DNA of 64,000 nucleotides from Pseudomonas flavescens (GCF_013408425.1 NZ_JACBYV010000001.1:1550001-1614000), one strand, 5' to 3'. Shown: positions 46,155-61,975, counted from the stretch's first letter. The notes: generated from the sequence alone by a model not told the origin. Program-made: numbers and translations.

Positions 46155-47476
46155 GGCTTTCTGCGCTGCCGCGGGCTGTTGGCGTCCTGATCGGCCAGAT
46201 GGGCGAGCTTGTCGCGAATCTTCAGCTCCAGGCCACGTGGCACCGGCTGATAATAGCGGCGCGGTTCGATGTCTTCGGGAAAGTAGTCTTCGCCAGCCGC
46301 GTAGGCTTCGGGCTCGTCATGGGCGTAGCGGTATTCGTCGCCATAGCCGAGCTGCTTCATCAGTTTGGTCGGCGCATTGCGCAAGTGCAGCGGCACTTCA
46401 CGCGAGCCGTTTTCGGCGACATCGCGCATGGCGGCCTTGAAGGCGCTGTACACGGCATTGCTCTTCGGCGCGCAGGCCAGGTAGACGATGGCCTGGGCCA
46501 CGGCCAGCTCGCCTTCGGGGCTGCCGAGGCGTTCCTGGACGTCCCAGGCATTCAGGCACAGGGTCAGTGCGCGGGGGTCGGCATTGCCGATGTCCTCGCT
46601 GGCCATGCGCACCACGCGCCGGGCGATGTACAGCGGATCACAACCGCCATCGAGCATGCGTGCGAACCAGTACAGGGCCCCGTCCGGGCTGGAGCCGCGC
46701 ACCGACTTGTGCAGCGCGGAAATCTGGTCGTAAAAGGCTTCGCCGCCCTTGTCGAACCGCCGCCGGGTATCGCCAAGCAGGTCGAGCAGCAATTCGGTGC
46801 TGATCTCACCGCCGTCATCGGCCAGGTCGGCAGCGTTCTCGAGAAAGTTGAGGAAGCGTCGGCCGTCACCGTCCGCCGCGCTCTTGAGAATGTCGAAGCT
46901 GTCGTCCGGCAGCTTCAGTTGTCGCTCGCCCAGCCCTTTGGCCTCGCTCAGCGCGCGGTCGACCAGCTTGCGCAGCGCCGCGTCATCCAGACTCTTGAGA
47001 ACGTAGACGCGCGCGCGGGACAGCAAGGCGTTGTTGAGTTCGAACGAAGGGTTTTCCGTGGTCGCGCCGATGAAGATCAGCGTGCCGTCTTCCACGTAAG
47101 GCAGGAAGGCATCCTGCTGCGACTTGTTGAAACGATGCACTTCGTCGACGAACAGAATGGTGCGGCGGCCATACTGGGCGGCGTGCTGCTGGGCGACCTC
47201 GACGGCCTGACGAATCTCCTTGACCCCGGACAGCACCGCGGAAATGGTCTCGAAATGCGCATCGGTGACCTGTGCCAGCAAGCGTGCCAGGGTAGTCTTG
47301 CCGACGCCGGGTGGGCCCCAGAAGATCATCGAGTGCAAGGCGCCCTGCTCCAGCGCTTCGCGCAGCGGCTTGCCGCGGGCCAGCAGATGCTCCTGACCAA
47401 CGTATTCGTCCAGCGTGGTCGCCCTCAGACGGGCGGCCAGTGGCTGGGCGACGGGCGCACTGCGAAACAGATCCAC
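46151..47476 (-). CDS. rarA: replication-associated recombination protein RarA
   Basis: This 441-residue AAA+ ATPase of the MgsA/WRNIP1 family acts at stalled forks and double-strand ends. Walker A is GPPGVGKTT, Walker B is [10 protein letters not shown], sensor 1 lies in [10 protein letters not shown], and the C-terminal tetramerisation domain is intact. It begins six bases after lolA and overlaps crcB, so these are one operon. Confidence 0.96.
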
Positions 47477-47482
47477 GACTAC

Positions 47483-48109
47483 CTACTCTTGAATGACGTC
47501 CGCGCCCTCGGGGATTTCGAAGCTGAACTGCTTGTCATCCAGAGGCTCGTTCATCTTCACGCTCATGAACAGAATGTTGGTGCGCTGGCCAATGCTGTCG
47601 ATCAATTGCATGTCGTTCAGCACACCGTTGCGGAACGACAGGCGCAGGCTGTCGAACAAGGTGTCCTTGGACTTCGGCTTGAGGATGAAGTCCACCACGC
47701 TGCCGCCTTCCTTGAAGGTGATCTCGAAGTTCTCGCGGATCTGCGACACATCACCGGAGAGCAACAGCGCCGGTGTGTGGGTCAGGCGCTGGTCGAGGGA
47801 CTGGATGGTCACCTGCTCGAGATCCGGGTCGTACAGCCACACCTGCTTGCCGTCGGAAACCAGCAATTGCTCCATCGGCTCGTCGGTGTGCCAGCGGAAC
47901 AGCCCCGGTCGCTTGAGGGCCAGCTCGCCGGAAGTTTCCTGCAGCTGGGTGCCGCTGCCGTCGAGGGACAGCTGGGAGAAGCGCGCGGTAATGGTCTGCG
48001 CCTGGTTGAGCAACTGGGTCAGGCGCTGTACAGCGGCTTCATCGTCAGCATGGGCGAACAGGCTCGCGGTACTCAGCACGGCGAGCAACATCAGGCGAAT
48101 CAGGCGCAT
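47483..48109 (-). CDS. lolA: outer-membrane lipoprotein carrier LolA
   Basis: This 208-residue periplasmic chaperone ferries lipoproteins from LolCDE to LolB. A Sec signal ([20 protein letters not shown]) is followed by the half-barrel fold with [36 protein letters not shown]. It sits between ftsK and rarA, the conserved order in gamma-proteobacteria. Confidence 0.96.
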   Translation of the reverse strand: MRLIRLMLLAVLSTASLFAHADDEAAVQRLTQLLNQAQTITARFSQLSLDGSGTQLQETSGELALKRPGLFRWHTDEPMEQLLVSDGKQVWLYDPDLEQVTIQSLDQRLTHTPALLLSGDVSQIRENFEITFKEGGSVVDFILKPKSKDTLFDSLRLSFRNGVLNDMQLIDSIGQRTNILFMSVKMNEPLDDKQFSFEIPEGADVIQE

Positions 48110-48129
48110 GTGAATCCTCTGTCAGGGTG

Positions 48130-50538
48130 TTAGTCGCGGTTCTGCCCGGGTGCGATGACCTCGCGCGAACCGTTGGTATTCATCGGCGTTACCACGCCGG
48201 CCATTTCCATGGCTTCGATCATGCGGGCGGCGCGGTTGTAGCCGATTTTCAGCTTGCGCTGCACCGAGGAGATGGACGCGCGGCGGCTTTCCAGCACGAA
48301 ATTGACCGCTTCGTCGTACAGTGGATCCGACTCGCTGTCGTCGCCACCGTCGGAGCCACCGCCACCACCGTCGAAGCCACCACCGCCCTCTTCGGAGCCG
48401 GCCAGGATGTCTTCGTTGTAGTCCGGTGCGCCACGCAGCTTCCAGGCTTCGACCACACGGTGCACCTCGTCGTCGGAGACGAAGGCGCCGTGCACGCGAA
48501 TCGGCAGGCTGGTGCCTGGCGGCATGTAGAGCATGTCACCGTGGCCGAGCAGCTGTTCGGCACCGCCCTGGTCGATGATGGTGCGCGAGTCGATCTTGCT
48601 CGATACCTGGAAGGCCATACGGGTGGGAATGTTGGCCTTGATCAGACCGGTGATCACGTCCACCGACGGCCGCTGGGTAGCGAGAATCAGGTGGATGCCC
48701 GCCGCCCGTGCCTTCTGGGCGATACGTGCGATCAGCTCTTCGACCTTCTTGCCGACGATCATCATCATGTCGGCGAATTCGTCCACGACGACGACGATGG
48801 TCGGCAGCGTTTTCAGCAGCGGCGCTTCGTCTTCCATGCTTTCGCGGCGATACAGGGGATCGGACAGCGGCTCACCCGCCTCGATGGCATCCTTCACCTT
48901 GCGGTTGAAGCCTGCCAGGTTACGCACGCCCATCTTCGACATCAGCTTGTAGCGGCGCTCCATCTCGGCAACGCTCCAGCGCAGCGCGTTGGCCGCCTCC
49001 TTCATGTCGGTGACGACCGGGCAGAGCAGATGGGGAATGCCTTCGTAGATCGACAACTCGAGCATTTTCGGGTCGATCATGATCATCTTGGCGTCTTCCG
49101 GCCCCGATTTGAACAGGATCGACAGAATCATCGCGTTGACGCCCACCGACTTACCGGAACCGGTGGTACCGGCGACCAGCAGGTGGGGCATTTTCGCCAG
49201 GTCGGTGATCACCGGCTTGCCGCCGATATCGTGACCCAGGGCCAGGGTGACCGGCGATTTGGCGTCGTCGTATTCGGGGGTCGACAGCACCTCGGAGAAA
49301 CGCACGATCTGCCGGTTCTCGTTGGGGATTTCGATACCCACGGTGGTCTTGCCGGGAATCACTTCGACCACACGCACGCTGGTCACCGCCAGCGAGCGCG
49401 CCAGGTCCTTGGCCAGGTTGGCGATTCGGCTGACCTTGACGCCAGCGGCGGGTTGAATCTCGTAGCGGGTGATCACCGGGCCGGGATGGATCGAATCGAC
49501 CGACACCTCGACACCGAATTCCTTGAGCTTGATCTCCAGCAGGTGCCCGACACCCGCCAGGGACTCTGGCGAGTACTCGATCTTCTTGGCTTCTGCGGGG
49601 TCGAGCAGCGAGATTGGCGGCAGCGTGCCTTCCACGGCGCTGTCGACGAACAGCGGCGCCTGTTTCTCCTTCTGCACCCGTTTGCTCGGCTCGGGCGCCT
49701 TGGGCGCGGCCGGAGCGGTAATCACCGGAGCGGGACGGCTTTCCCGTTCGCTCATGTGCTTGTTGAGCGACTCTTCACGCTCGATCAGGCGTTCCTTGAC
49801 CTTGGCCTGCTCGCGACGATCACGCACCACCGGGGCCGCCACGTCGTGAACGCGCTCGTCCACTTCACGCAGTTGCGCAACCAGTTGCTTGCGGTCTTGG
49901 CGCGAGCTCCACCAGCGGTTGACCACGCTCTGCACCAGCTCCAGCAGATCCAGGGTGATCTTGCCGGTAAGGTCCATGACCTTGAACCAGGAAAGGTCGG
50001 TGAACACGGTCAGGCCGAACAGGAACAGAGCGATGAACAGCAGCGTACTGCCCTGCACGTTCAAGGCCGCGACGGTCAGTTGGCCGAGGCTTTCACCCAG
50101 CGCACCGCCTGCCGATGCCGGCATGCCTGCGCTGCTCTGGAAGTGGATATAGGCCAGTGCTGCGCCCGACAACACCAGGAACACCAGGCCGATCAGGCGC
50201 CAGGAGAACAGCCAGCCGCTCCAGTGCCAGGGTTCGTGACGGGCACGGAAGACCTGCAGCGCCTTTATGCCGAGCAATAACGGGAAGAGATAGGCGAAAT
50301 AACCGAGGGCCATGAACAGCACATCGGCGAACCAGGCGCCGGCACGACCAGCGGCGTTGTGCACCTGCTCGACGTTGCTGGTATGGGTCCAGCCCGGGTC
50401 GGCCGGATCGTAGGTGAGCAGCGCCATCCACACATAGAGGCACAAGGCCCCAAGGGCGATCAGCGCACCCTCCTTGAGGCGGTACGGCAGTTGCTGACGC
50501 CAGGCCGGCGCCGGTGCTGTAGAGCTAGAATTCTTCAA
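48130..50538 (-). CDS. ftsK: DNA translocase FtsK
   Basis: This 802-residue divisome motor has four or five N-terminal membrane helices (about 25-200), a linker rich in Ala and charged residues, a RecA-like motor with Walker A ([14 protein letters not shown]) and [12 protein letters not shown], and a C-terminal winged-helix gamma domain that reads KOPS. It moves DNA toward dif, which is also in this window, and activates XerCD there. I prefer the TTG start at 50538, since the protein then begins [10 protein letters not shown] with the family size; the frame extends to an ATG at 50610 without a clear ribosome site. Confidence 0.95.
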   Translation of the reverse strand: MKNSSSTAPAPAWRQQLPYRLKEGALIALGALCLYVWMALLTYDPADPGWTHTSNVEQVHNAAGRAGAWFADVLFMALGYFAYLFPLLLGIKALQVFRARHEPWHWSGWLFSWRLIGLVFLVLSGAALAYIHFQSSAGMPASAGGALGESLGQLTVAALNVQGSTLLFIALFLFGLTVFTDLSWFKVMDLTGKITLDLLELVQSVVNRWWSSRQDRKQLVAQLREVDERVHDVAAPVVRDRREQAKVKERLIEREESLNKHMSERESRPAPVITAPAAPKAPEPSKRVQKEKQAPLFVDSAVEGTLPPISLLDPAEAKKIEYSPESLAGVGHLLEIKLKEFGVEVSVDSIHPGPVITRYEIQPAAGVKVSRIANLAKDLARSLAVTSVRVVEVIPGKTTVGIEIPNENRQIVRFSEVLSTPEYDDAKSPVTLALGHDIGGKPVITDLAKMPHLLVAGTTGSGKSVGVNAMILSILFKSGPEDAKMIMIDPKMLELSIYEGIPHLLCPVVTDMKEAANALRWSVAEMERRYKLMSKMGVRNLAGFNRKVKDAIEAGEPLSDPLYRRESMEDEAPLLKTLPTIVVVVDEFADMMMIVGKKVEELIARIAQKARAAGIHLILATQRPSVDVITGLIKANIPTRMAFQVSSKIDSRTIIDQGGAEQLLGHGDMLYMPPGTSLPIRVHGAFVSDDEVHRVVEAWKLRGAPDYNEDILAGSEEGGGGFDGGGGGSDGGDDSESDPLYDEAVNFVLESRRASISSVQRKLKIGYNRAARMIEAMEMAGVVTPMNTNGSREVIAPGQNRD

Positions 50539-50744
50539 AACGCATTTGTTCCTGCGCCAGTAGCGCGCCGCATGATCGGTAGAGGACGAAACGTCGCCAT
50601 TGTACGGCATGCCGCACCGCTGATGGGGGCTGATCGCCCCACCCCGCTCCCGCTAGCTTCGTGCTTCGGTGTAGCATAGCGGCCACTATTCGTCCGTGCG
50701 GCTCAATTTGAGCACGCATTCTCTTTTGTGACAAAGGCTTATGA

Positions 50745-51704
<960 letters not shown>

Positions 51705-51752
51705 TCAACCTGGGCGGTGTAAAACCCGCCCTCCCCTGCCGCGGTTTCGCCA

Positions 51753-52454
51753 ATGCTCACCTGGTTGCAACGCGACTCTCTGACCTTTCCGCCCCTCGAC
51801 AAGGCCCTGCGCGAGCCCAACGGCCTGTTGGCCGCTGGCGGCGACCTGCGCGCTGACCGGCTAATCGCCGCCTATCGACACGGCTGCTTCCCCTGGTACC
51901 AGGACGGGCAGCCGCTGCTGTGGTGGTCGCCAGACCCTCGCACGGTGCTGTTTCCCAACGAAGTGCATGTATCGCGCAGCCTGCGCAAGGTCATTCGCCA
52001 GGGGCATTACCGGGTCAGCTTCGACAAGGCCTTCCCGGATGTCATCCAGGCCTGTGCCGCGCCACGCGACTATGCGGACGGCACCTGGATCACCACGCCC
52101 ATGCAACAGGCCTACATCGAGCTGCACGGGCGTGGCGTGGCTCACAGCGTGGAGGTCTGGCAAGACGAGCGACTGGTCGGCGGGCTCTACGGCCTGGCCA
52201 TGGGCAAGCTGTTCTTCGGCGAGTCGATGTTCAGCCGCGCCGACAATGCCTCCAAGGTCGGTTTCGTGACCCTGGTCGAGCACCTCAGGCGCTGGGGTTT
52301 TGAACTGATCGACTGCCAGATGCCGACCCAGCACCTGCACAGCCTGGGTGCCCGGGCGATAAGCCGCGCGCAATTCGCTGACTATCTGCAGCGCTATCTC
52401 GAGCAGCCCAGCACCGCCCACTGGCTGGCGCCGCTACAACCAACCGACGGGTGA
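51753..52454 (+). CDS. aat: leucyl/phenylalanyl-tRNA-protein transferase
   Basis: This 233-residue GNAT-like enzyme adds Leu or Phe to proteins that start with Lys or Arg, marking them for ClpS-ClpAP. Family segments include [39 protein letters not shown] and [11 protein letters not shown]. With bpt, clpS and clpA nearby, the whole bacterial N-degron pathway is in this window. Confidence 0.96.
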   Translation: MLTWLQRDSLTFPPLDKALREPNGLLAAGGDLRADRLIAAYRHGCFPWYQDGQPLLWWSPDPRTVLFPNEVHVSRSLRKVIRQGHYRVSFDKAFPDVIQACAAPRDYADGTWITTPMQQAYIELHGRGVAHSVEVWQDERLVGGLYGLAMGKLFFGESMFSRADNASKVGFVTLVEHLRRWGFELIDCQMPTQHLHSLGARAISRAQFADYLQRYLEQPSTAHWLAPLQPTDG

Positions 52455-52522
52455 CAGGCCTGTTCTGGTGGAGGCCGGCGACCTGGCATACACTCATTCC
52501 AGGCTAACCTAGGGAGTCGATC

Positions 52523-53230
52523 ATGACTGAGCTGGCTCGCCTGAAGTTCTACGCCACCCAGCCGCACCCTTGCAGCTACCTGGCCGAGGAACAGGCCACC
52601 ACCCTGTTCCTAGATCCCAGTCAGCCCATGGATGCGCATATGTATGCCGAGCTTTCCGAGCTCGGCTTTCGGCGTAGCGGCGATCATCTCTACCGCCCGC
52701 ACTGTCAGCGCTGCACGGCGTGCGTGCCCGCGCGGATTCCGGCTGCCCGCTTCGTGCCCAATCGACAGCAGCGCAAGATCCTCAAGCGCAACGAGTCGAT
52801 TCAGGTACGTGCGGTGCGCCCGGTATTCAGCGAGGAGTACTACGCGCTGTACGTTCGCTACATCGAGCAGCGCCATGCCGACGGCGACATGTACCCACCG
52901 AGTCGCGAGCAGTTCTCCACCTTCCTGGTCCGCGACCTGCCGTTCTCGTGCTTCTACGAGTTTCGCGAAGATGGCCGCCTGCTGGCCATCGCCGTCACCG
53001 ACGTGTTGCCTAATGGATTGTCGGCGGTCTACACCTTCTACGACCCCGACGAGGAGCGCCGCAGCCTGGGGCGCTTCGCGATCCTCTGGCAGATCGGTGA
53101 GGCGCTGCGAATGGGGCTCCAGGCGGTCTATCTGGGCTACTGGATCAAGAACTGCCGAAAGATGAACTACAAGACGCAATATCGACCCATCGAGCTGTTC
53201 GTCAATCAGCATTGGGTAGCCCTTACCTGA
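52523..53230 (+). CDS. bpt: bacterial arginyl/leucyl-tRNA-protein transferase Bpt
   Basis: This 235-residue ATE-family enzyme transfers Leu to proteins with N-terminal Asp or Glu in bacteria such as Vibrio. Family landmarks include [18 protein letters not shown], the cysteine-rich [35 protein letters not shown] and [20 protein letters not shown] precedes the start. It lies 68 bases after aat. Confidence 0.95.
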
Positions 53231-53280
53231 CGGCTTTGCGCACCTCGGCACGACTGCGTCGCCGAAACAGGAACAGACCC

Positions 53281-53310
53281 TTGGCGTCAACCCCGTTTTT
53301 CGGGCACAAT
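53281..53310 (+). promoter_or_regulatory. candidate sigma-70 promoter of infA
   Basis: TTGGCG and CACAAT are 18 bases apart in the bpt-infA gap, about 65 bases before the infA start. Confidence 0.35.
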
Positions 53311-53375
53311 GCACGCCGCTTTTGCCTGGGGCCAGTTGCGCCGGGCCATTCATTGGATACCGAGGGCTTTACTGC

Positions 53376-53594
53376 ATGTCGAAAGAAGACAGCTTCGAAA
53401 TGGAAGGCACTGTCGTCGACACCCTGCCCAACACCATGTTTCGTGTGGAGTTGGAAAATGGGCACGTCGTTACCGCGCACATCTCCGGAAAGATGCGCAA
53501 GAATTACATCCGCATTCTGACTGGTGACAAGGTCCGCGTAGAGCTGACCCCTTACGACCTGAGCAAGGGTCGCATCACCTACCGCGCCCGCTAA
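53376..53594 (+). CDS. infA: translation initiation factor IF-1
   Basis: This 72-residue OB-fold protein binds the ribosomal A site during initiation. It starts [31 protein letters not shown] and ends RITYRAR, the exact family length. The longer frame to 53322 is not coding. A short hairpin (53596-53618) and then a bidirectional terminator follow. Confidence 0.98.
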
Positions 53595-53634
53595 CAGGTA
53601 GGAGCCACGCTCCCACCTGCTTCGTGCGGTAATG

Positions 53635-53662
53635 AAAACGCCCGGCATATGCCGGGCGTTTT
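53635..53662. terminator. bidirectional terminator between infA and clpA
   Basis: Twelve-base perfect arms, AAAACGCCCGGC and GCCGGGCGTTTT, enclose ATAT. It can end infA on the forward strand and clpA on the reverse. Confidence 0.92.
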
Positions 53663-53723
53663 CGTTGCTCTTGCAGCGTAATCCGCCTGATTTGGCGGGC
53701 TCGACGAGCCCGCCAGTCATGCC

Positions 53724-55994
53724 TCAGGCCATTTCCGCCGTGGTCTCGAAATCGAACGTCAGTTCGCCGTTCTCGAGATTCACATGGACGGTACCGCCAT
53801 GCTCGGACAGCTCGCCGAAGAGGATCTCCTCCGCCAGCGGACGCTTGATCCGATCCTGGATGAGACGAGCCATTGGCCGCGCGCCCATCTGCACGTCGTA
53901 ACCCTGCTCCGCCAGCCAGTCACGCGCAGCGTTGCTGACCTCGAGCATGACGCGCTTGTCTTCGAGCTGCGCCTGCAGCTCGATGAGAAACTTGTCGACG
54001 ATGCTCTTGATCGTTTCGTGACTGAGGCGGCCGAACTGGATGATGGTGTCCAGGCGGTTGCGGAACTCCGGCGTGAAGCTCTTCTTGATGACTTCCATGG
54101 CATCGGACGAGTGATCCTGATAGGTGAAACCAATCGACGCCCGCGAGGCCGTTTCGGCACCGGCGTTGGTGGTCATGATCAGGATGACGTTGCGGAAATC
54201 CGCCTTGCGCCCGTTGTTGTCGGTCAGGGTGCCGTGGTCCATCACCTGCAGCAGCAGGTTGAAGACTTCCGGGTGCGCCTTCTCGATTTCATCGAGCAGC
54301 AGCACGCAATGCGGCTGCTTGGTGATGGCCTCGGTCAGCAGGCCTCCCTGGTCGAAACCGACATAGCCAGGAGGGGCGCCGATCAGACGAGACACGGTGT
54401 GTCGCTCCATGTACTCGGACATGTCGAAACGCACCAGCTCGACACCCAGGGCCTTGGACAGCTGACGAGCCGCCTCGGTCTTGCCGACGCCGGTCGGACC
54501 AGCGAACAGGAACGAGCCGACCGGCTTGTCCGGCGCCTTGAGGCCTGCGCGCGACAGCTTGATGGCAGTGGCGAGCGAATCGATGGCAGCGTCCTGACCG
54601 AATACGGTCAGTTTCAGGTCGCGCTCCAGGTTACGCAGCAATTCCTTGTCGGAGCTGCTGACGTGCTTTGGCGGAATCCGCGCGATCTTGGCGACGATGT
54701 CTTCGACCTGCGGGACGTCGATGCGCTTGAGGCGCTTGTCCTGCGGCTGCAGACGCTGATAGGCGCCCGCCTCGTCGATCACGTCGATCGCCTTGTCGGG
54801 CATGTGCCGATCGTTGATGTAGCGCGAAGCCAGCTCGGCAGCTGCACGCAACGCCTCATCGCTGTACTCGATGTCATGGTGCTGCTCGAAGCGCCCCTTG
54901 AGGCCCCTGAGGATGCCGATGGTGTCTTCCACCGAAGGCTCGACCACGTCGACCTTCTGGAAGCGCCGTGCCAGGGCACGATCCTTCTCGAAGATGCCGC
55001 GGAACTCCTGAAAGGTCGTGGAGCCGATGCAACGGATCTCACCCGACGACAGCGCCGGCTTGAGCAGGTTGGAAGCGTCCATGACGCCACCCGACGCAGC
55101 ACCGGCGCCGATGATGGTATGAATCTCGTCGATGAACAGGATCGCGTGGGGGCGTTTGCGCAGCTCGGTGAGCAGTGCCTTGAGGCGCTTCTCGAAATCG
55201 CCGCGGTACTTGGTGCCCGCCAGCAGTGCACCCAGATCGAGGGAGTAGACCACTGCGTCGGCGAGCAGATCAGGCACCTGATTGTCGACGATGCGCTTGG
55301 CCAGCCCTTCGGCGATGGCCGTCTTGCCGACGCCCGCCTCGCCAACCAGCAGTGGGTTGTTCTTGCGGCGGCGGGCGAGAATCTGCGCCACACGCTCGAC
55401 TTCGTTCTCACGGCCGACCAGCGGATCGATACGGCCCTGACGCGCCAATTCGTTCAGGTTGCTGGCGTAGGCATCCAGCGGGTTGCTGGAAGACGAGGAC
55501 TCACCGCCCTCTTCGTCCTGCATTTCCTGCTCGGCGTCCGGGGATGTTCCCTGACCTGGCACCTTGGAAATGCCGTGGGCAATGAAATTGACCACGTCGA
55601 TACGCGCCACGCTCTGCTGCTTGAGCAGGAACACGGCCTGACTTTCCTGCTCGCTGAAGATCGCGACCAGTACGTTGGCGCCGGTCACTTCACGCTTGCC
55701 GGAGCTTTGCACGTGGAACACCGCACGCTGCAGAACGCGCTGGAAGCCCAGTGTTGGCTGGGTTTCACGCTCTTCGTCATGCTGTGGAATCAGCGGCGTG
55801 GTCGAGTCGATGAATTCCTGCAGATCGTTGCGCAGCTTGTCCAGGCTGGCGCCACAGGCGCGCAGCACGCTGGCTGCGGCTTCGTTGTCCAGAAGAGCCA
55901 GCAGGAGGTGCTCCACCGTCATGAATTCATGACGCTTGGCACGTGCCTCCTTGAAGGCAAGGTTGAGGGTGACTTCGAGCTCTCGATTTAACAT
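53724..55994 (-). CDS. clpA: ATP-dependent Clp protease ATPase ClpA
   Basis: This 756-residue AAA+ unfoldase feeds proteins to ClpP. It has the N-domain (two Clp repeats, 1-140), an acidic serine-rich linker ([12 protein letters not shown]), D1 with GEAGVGKTA and D2 with GPTGVGKTE. The IGL loop for ClpP docking is absent from the part I can read with certainty. It lies 29 bases after clpS and is read with it. Confidence 0.97.
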   Translation of the reverse strand: MLNRELEVTLNLAFKEARAKRHEFMTVEHLLLALLDNEAAASVLRACGASLDKLRNDLQEFIDSTTPLIPQHDEERETQPTLGFQRVLQRAVFHVQSSGKREVTGANVLVAIFSEQESQAVFLLKQQSVARIDVVNFIAHGISKVPGQGTSPDAEQEMQDEEGGESSSSSNPLDAYASNLNELARQGRIDPLVGRENEVERVAQILARRRKNNPLLVGEAGVGKTAIAEGLAKRIVDNQVPDLLADAVVYSLDLGALLAGTKYRGDFEKRLKALLTELRKRPHAILFIDEIHTIIGAGAASGGVMDASNLLKPALSSGEIRCIGSTTFQEFRGIFEKDRALARRFQKVDVVEPSVEDTIGILRGLKGRFEQHHDIEYSDEALRAAAELASRYINDRHMPDKAIDVIDEAGAYQRLQPQDKRLKRIDVPQVEDIVAKIARIPPKHVSSSDKELLRNLERDLKLTVFGQDAAIDSLATAIKLSRAGLKAPDKPVGSFLFAGPTGVGKTEAARQLSKALGVELVRFDMSEYMERHTVSRLIGAPPGYVGFDQGGLLTEAITKQPHCVLLLDEIEKAHPEVFNLLLQVMDHGTLTDNNGRKADFRNVILIMTTNAGAETASRASIGFTYQDHSSDAMEVIKKSFTPEFRNRLDTIIQFGRLSHETIKSIVDKFLIELQAQLEDKRVMLEVSNAARDWLAEQGYDVQMGARPMARLIQDRIKRPLAEEILFGELSEHGGTVHVNLENGELTFDFETTAEMA

Positions 55995-56023
55995 AGCTTC
56001 ACCTCATGCCCAAGCGGCCGGCG

Positions 56024-56386
56024 TTAACCGTCCTTCTCGATTTCACAGAGTAATGGATGCTGGCTTTCCCGCGCGTATTGATTGACCTGGGTGGCCTTGG
56101 TCTCAGCGATATCGCGGGTGTAGAGACCGCAAACGGCGCGACCTTCGGTGTGCACGGTCAACATGATTCTGGTCGCCACCTCCCGATTGAGGTTGAAGAA
56201 GGTCTCGAGTATCTCGACCACGAAATCCATGGGGGTGTAGTCATCATTGAACAAGATCACCTTGTAAAGCGGAGGCGCCTGCAATGCCGGCTTGGATTCC
56301 TCGACGGCCAGGCCTGAAGAGTCGTCCTCATGCGGTGCGGGTCGATCCTGATTGAATGTTAGTCGAATCTGGCTACTTGCATGCAT
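56024..56386 (-). CDS. clpS: ClpA adaptor ClpS
   Basis: This 120-residue adaptor binds proteins with N-terminal Leu, Phe, Trp or Tyr and delivers them to ClpA. The core carries the binding pocket: [20 protein letters not shown] and the [21 protein letters not shown] segment. It is the first gene of clpS-clpA and divergent from cspD, as in E. coli and other Pseudomonas. Confidence 0.96.
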   Translation of the reverse strand: MHASSQIRLTFNQDRPAPHEDDSSGLAVEESKPALQAPPLYKVILFNDDYTPMDFVVEILETFFNLNREVATRIMLTVHTEGRAVCGLYTRDIAETKATQVNQYARESQHPLLCEIEKDG

Positions 56387-56607
56387 GCTGGATAAAAGGT
56401 TCGTGGGTGAATGGAGATGGGCAGCAAAAACTAAGACCCGTTTATCGTTGCTTCGTGCGTTGCCTTGACTATCGGCAAAAGGGTGTTACAACCAAAGGAT
56501 ACCCCTACGGGGTGAAAGGGCTTGCGCACGTACGAGCTATCTTACGGACGCGGGATCTAATGTGGATGATACTCCAGCAATGGAGTTCCTTGCAGAGGGA
56601 TATCAGC

Positions 56608-56874
56608 ATGCTAAGTGGTAAGGTCAAGTGGTTCAACAACGCCAAGGGCTATGGGTTCATCCTGGCCGAAGGCCGAGATGAGGACCTGTTCGCCCATTAT
56701 TCGGCCATCCAGATGGACGGGTACAAAACCCTGAAAGCCGGACAAGCCGTGAGCTTCGATATTATTCAAGGCCCCAAGGGCCTCCACGCCGTGAATATCA
56801 GCGCTGCTCAGGCAGCTTCTGAAGTTGCTACCACCGCCACCAGCAGAGTGCGCGGGGAGACCGTCGAGGTTTGA
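56608..56874 (+). CDS. cspD: cold-shock-like protein CspD
   Basis: This 88-residue single-strand DNA/RNA-binding protein is the stationary-phase CSD family member that slows replication. RNP1 is KGYGFI and RNP2 is DLFAHY; a short extra C-tail ([15 protein letters not shown]) distinguishes CspD from CspA. The start follows AGAGGGA by seven bases. A long perfect terminator follows. Confidence 0.95.
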   Translation: MLSGKVKWFNNAKGYGFILAEGRDEDLFAHYSAIQMDGYKTLKAGQAVSFDIIQGPKGLHAVNISAAQAASEVATTATSRVRGETVEV

Positions 56875-56895
56875 TTTCCTAAGCTGCTTGGCTGC

Positions 56896-56932
56896 ACGCA
56901 AAAGCCGGTCTCAGGACCGGCTTTTGCGTTTC
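56896..56932 (+). terminator. rho-independent terminator of cspD
   Basis: Fifteen-base perfect arms, ACGCAAAAGCCGGTC and GACCGGCTTTTGCGT, enclose TCAG. The T's are within the stem end and the following TTTC. Confidence 0.9.
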
Positions 56933-59630
<2,698 letters not shown>

Positions 59631-59652
59631 GTGATTCGTTGAGTTAAAAGGA

Positions 59653-59677
59653 CCCCGGCCCTGTGCCGGGGTTTTTT
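59653..59677 (+). terminator. rho-independent terminator of idh
   Basis: CCCCGGC-CCTGT-GCCGGGG is followed directly by TTTTTT. Confidence 0.95.
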
Positions 59678-59703
59678 ATTTCCTACCCGCTGAAGGAGGC
59701 TTC

Positions 59704-60150
59704 ATGACCTGGCATGCGCACGTCACCGTTGCAACGATCGTCGAGCAAGACGGACGTTTTCTGTTCGTCGAAGAACTCAAGGGCGGCCGCCTGGTGCTCA
59801 ATCAGCCCGCCGGCCATCTGGAACCCCGGGAAAGCCTGCTGCAGGCCGCGGTACGGGAAACCCTGGAAGAGACCGGCTGCGATGTCGAACTGACCGGCGT
59901 TACCGGCATCTACCTGTACACCGCACCGAGCAACGGCGTGACCTATCAACGCATCTGCTTCACCGCCAATCTGCTCGCGCATCACCCCGAGCGCGCGCTG
60001 GATAGCGATATCAGCGGCATCCGCTGGCTCACTCATGAAGAGCTCCAGGCCGAGTCCGATCACCTGCGCAGCGAGCTGGTGATGCGCTGCCTGGACGACT
60101 ACCTGGCGGGCGCCCGCTTTCCCTTGAGCCTCATCCACGAACCGATGTAG
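59704..60150 (+). CDS. nudJ: Nudix hydrolase NudJ
   Basis: This 148-residue pyrophosphatase matches NudJ, which acts on thiamine and nucleotide diphosphates. The Nudix box GHLEPRESLLQAAVRETLEETGC is complete with its metal-binding REtxEExG glutamates. AAGGAGG precedes the ATG. It sits before mnmA-hflD, the usual order in gamma-proteobacteria. Confidence 0.92.
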   Translation: MTWHAHVTVATIVEQDGRFLFVEELKGGRLVLNQPAGHLEPRESLLQAAVRETLEETGCDVELTGVTGIYLYTAPSNGVTYQRICFTANLLAHHPERALDSDISGIRWLTHEELQAESDHLRSELVMRCLDDYLAGARFPLSLIHEPM

Positions 60151-60180
60151 GCACGGGCGGCGCTCGCGCAAGCGGCCGAA

Positions 60181-60209
60181 CTGAAACGTCGGGCACATCC
60201 TGTTAGAAT
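60181..60209 (+). promoter_or_regulatory. sigma-70 promoter of mnmA-hflD
   Basis: CTGAAA and TAGAAT are 17 bases apart. Transcription would start near 60216, which makes the TTG at 60219 too close and favours the ATG at 60243 as the mnmA start. Confidence 0.6.
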
Positions 60210-60242
60210 CTCGCCCCTTTGAAGCCTGTATTGATCCCGACC

Positions 60243-61358
60243 ATGCAAGATCCAGCCACTCAGCGCGTAATCGTCGGCATGTCCGGCGGCGTCGACTCCT
60301 CCGTATCGGCCCTGCTGTTGCTCGAACAGGGCTATCAGGTCGAAGGCCTGTTCATGAAGAATTGGGACGAGGACGACGGCACCGAATACTGCACCGCCAT
60401 GGACGACCTGGCCGACGCCCAGGCCGTTTGCGACCGCATCGGCATCAAGCTGCACACCGCCAACTTCGCGGCCGAGTACTGGGACAACGTGTTCGAGCAC
60501 TTCCTGGCCGAGTACAAGGCTGGTCGCACGCCGAACCCGGACATCCTGTGCAACCGCGAAATCAAGTTCAAGGCGTTCCTCGATTACGCCCTGATGCTCG
60601 GCGCCGACCTCATCGCCACCGGCCACTACGTGCGCAGGCGTGACATCGACGGGCGCAGCGAGCTGCTCAAGGGGCTGGACCCGAACAAGGATCAGAGCTA
60701 TTTCCTGCACGCCGTTGGCGGCGAGCAGATCGCCAAGACCCTGTTCCCGGTTGGCGAGCTGGAAAAGCCCCAGGTGCGCGCCATCGCCGAGAAATACGAG
60801 CTGGCCACCGCCAAGAAGAAGGACTCCACCGGCATCTGCTTCATCGGTGAGCGGCGCTTCAGCGATTTTCTCAAGCAGTACCTGCCGGCGCAGCCGGGCG
60901 ACATCGAAACCACCGAAGGCGAGGTCATCGGCAAGCACCACGGCCTGATGTACCACACCATCGGCCAGCGCCAGGGCCTGGGTATCGGCGGTCTCAAGGA
61001 TGCCGGCGACGAGCCCTGGTACGTGTTGCACAAGGACCTGACCCGCAACGTGCTGGTGGTCGGCCAGGGCAACGAACACCCCTGGCTGTTCTCCCGCGCC
61101 CTGAACGCCTCGCAGATCTACTGGGTCAATCCGATCGAGCTCGATGCTCCGCGTCAGCTGACGGCCAAGGTGCGCTATCGCCAGGCCGACCAGACCTGCA
61201 CCCTGGAACGCAGCGTCGATGGCTACCGGGCCGCGTTCGACCAGCCGCAGCGCGCAGTCACGCCCGGACAGTCCGTGGTGTTCTACGATGGTGATATCTG
61301 TCTTGGCGGTGGCGTGATCGAAAGCGCCGAGCCCTGGAGCGAGGGCGCCCCGCGATGA
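60243..61358 (+). CDS. mnmA: tRNA-specific 2-thiouridylase MnmA
   Basis: This 371-residue enzyme puts sulfur on U34 of Lys, Glu and Gln tRNAs. The ATP-pyrophosphatase loop is [10 protein letters not shown]. Catalytic cysteines lie in [11 protein letters not shown] and [12 protein letters not shown]. The ATG at 60243 is chosen over a TTG at 60219 because of the promoter position. Its stop overlaps the hflD start. Confidence 0.96.
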   Translation: MQDPATQRVIVGMSGGVDSSVSALLLLEQGYQVEGLFMKNWDEDDGTEYCTAMDDLADAQAVCDRIGIKLHTANFAAEYWDNVFEHFLAEYKAGRTPNPDILCNREIKFKAFLDYALMLGADLIATGHYVRRRDIDGRSELLKGLDPNKDQSYFLHAVGGEQIAKTLFPVGELEKPQVRAIAEKYELATAKKKDSTGICFIGERRFSDFLKQYLPAQPGDIETTEGEVIGKHHGLMYHTIGQRQGLGIGGLKDAGDEPWYVLHKDLTRNVLVVGQGNEHPWLFSRALNASQIYWVNPIELDAPRQLTAKVRYRQADQTCTLERSVDGYRAAFDQPQRAVTPGQSVVFYDGDICLGGGVIESAEPWSEGAPR

Positions 61359-61975
61359 ACCCGATACAAGAACAGTTGATCGCCCTTGGCGCGGTATTTC
61401 AGGCCGCGGTGATGGTCGACAAGATCGCCAAGACCGGCCAGGCCGCCGAGAGCGAAGTGACCTGCCTGATCGGCAGCCTGCTGGTGCGTGACCCCAAAGG
61501 TACCCTGGATGTGTTCGGCGGGGATGACCTCAATCTGCGTGACGGTTACCGCGCCCTGGTCAGCGCCCTGGAGCGCGACCCGACCAGCCTGCAGCGCGAG
61601 CCCCTGCGCTATGCACTCGCCCTGCTCGGCCTGGAACGTCAGCTCGACAAGCGTGGCGACCTGCTGCAGTTGATGGGTGGGCGCCTCGATCAGGTCCAGA
61701 GCCAGGCAGAACACTTCGGCATTGGCCACGAGAACGTGATTTCCTCGTGCGGCGCGCTGTATCAGGACACCATCAGTACCTTCAAGCAGCGCATTCAGGT
61801 GCAGGGCGACAGCCGCTTTCTGCAGCAGCCGGCCAATGCCTCGAAAATCCGTGCCTTGCTGCTCGCTGGCATCCGTTCCGGACGCCTGTGGCGGCAGTTG
61901 GGCGGTCATCGCTGGCAGTTGGTGTTCAGTCGTCGCAAATTGCTGCGTGAGCTTTACCCGATGCTGCGCGGCTGA
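61355..61975 (+). CDS. hflD: high frequency lysogenization protein HflD homolog
   Basis: This 206-residue helical, membrane-associated protein is the homologue of E. coli HflD, which binds phage lambda CII; its role without the phage is not settled. Family segments include [22 protein letters not shown] and [25 protein letters not shown]. It begins ATGA over the mnmA stop, and purB follows, the conserved mnmA-hflD-purB order. Confidence 0.94.
   Translation: MNPIQEQLIALGAVFQAAVMVDKIAKTGQAAESEVTCLIGSLLVRDPKGTLDVFGGDDLNLRDGYRALVSALERDPTSLQREPLRYALALLGLERQLDKRGDLLQLMGGRLDQVQSQAEHFGIGHENVISSCGALYQDTISTFKQRIQVQGDSRFLQQPANASKIRALLLAGIRSGRLWRQLGGHRWQLVFSRRKLLRELYPMLRG

Noticed and set aside
46155..46250. 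Fluoride riboswitch upstream of crcB
   Set aside because: The sequence before crcB is the coding end of rarA and shows none of the expected pseudoknot elements.
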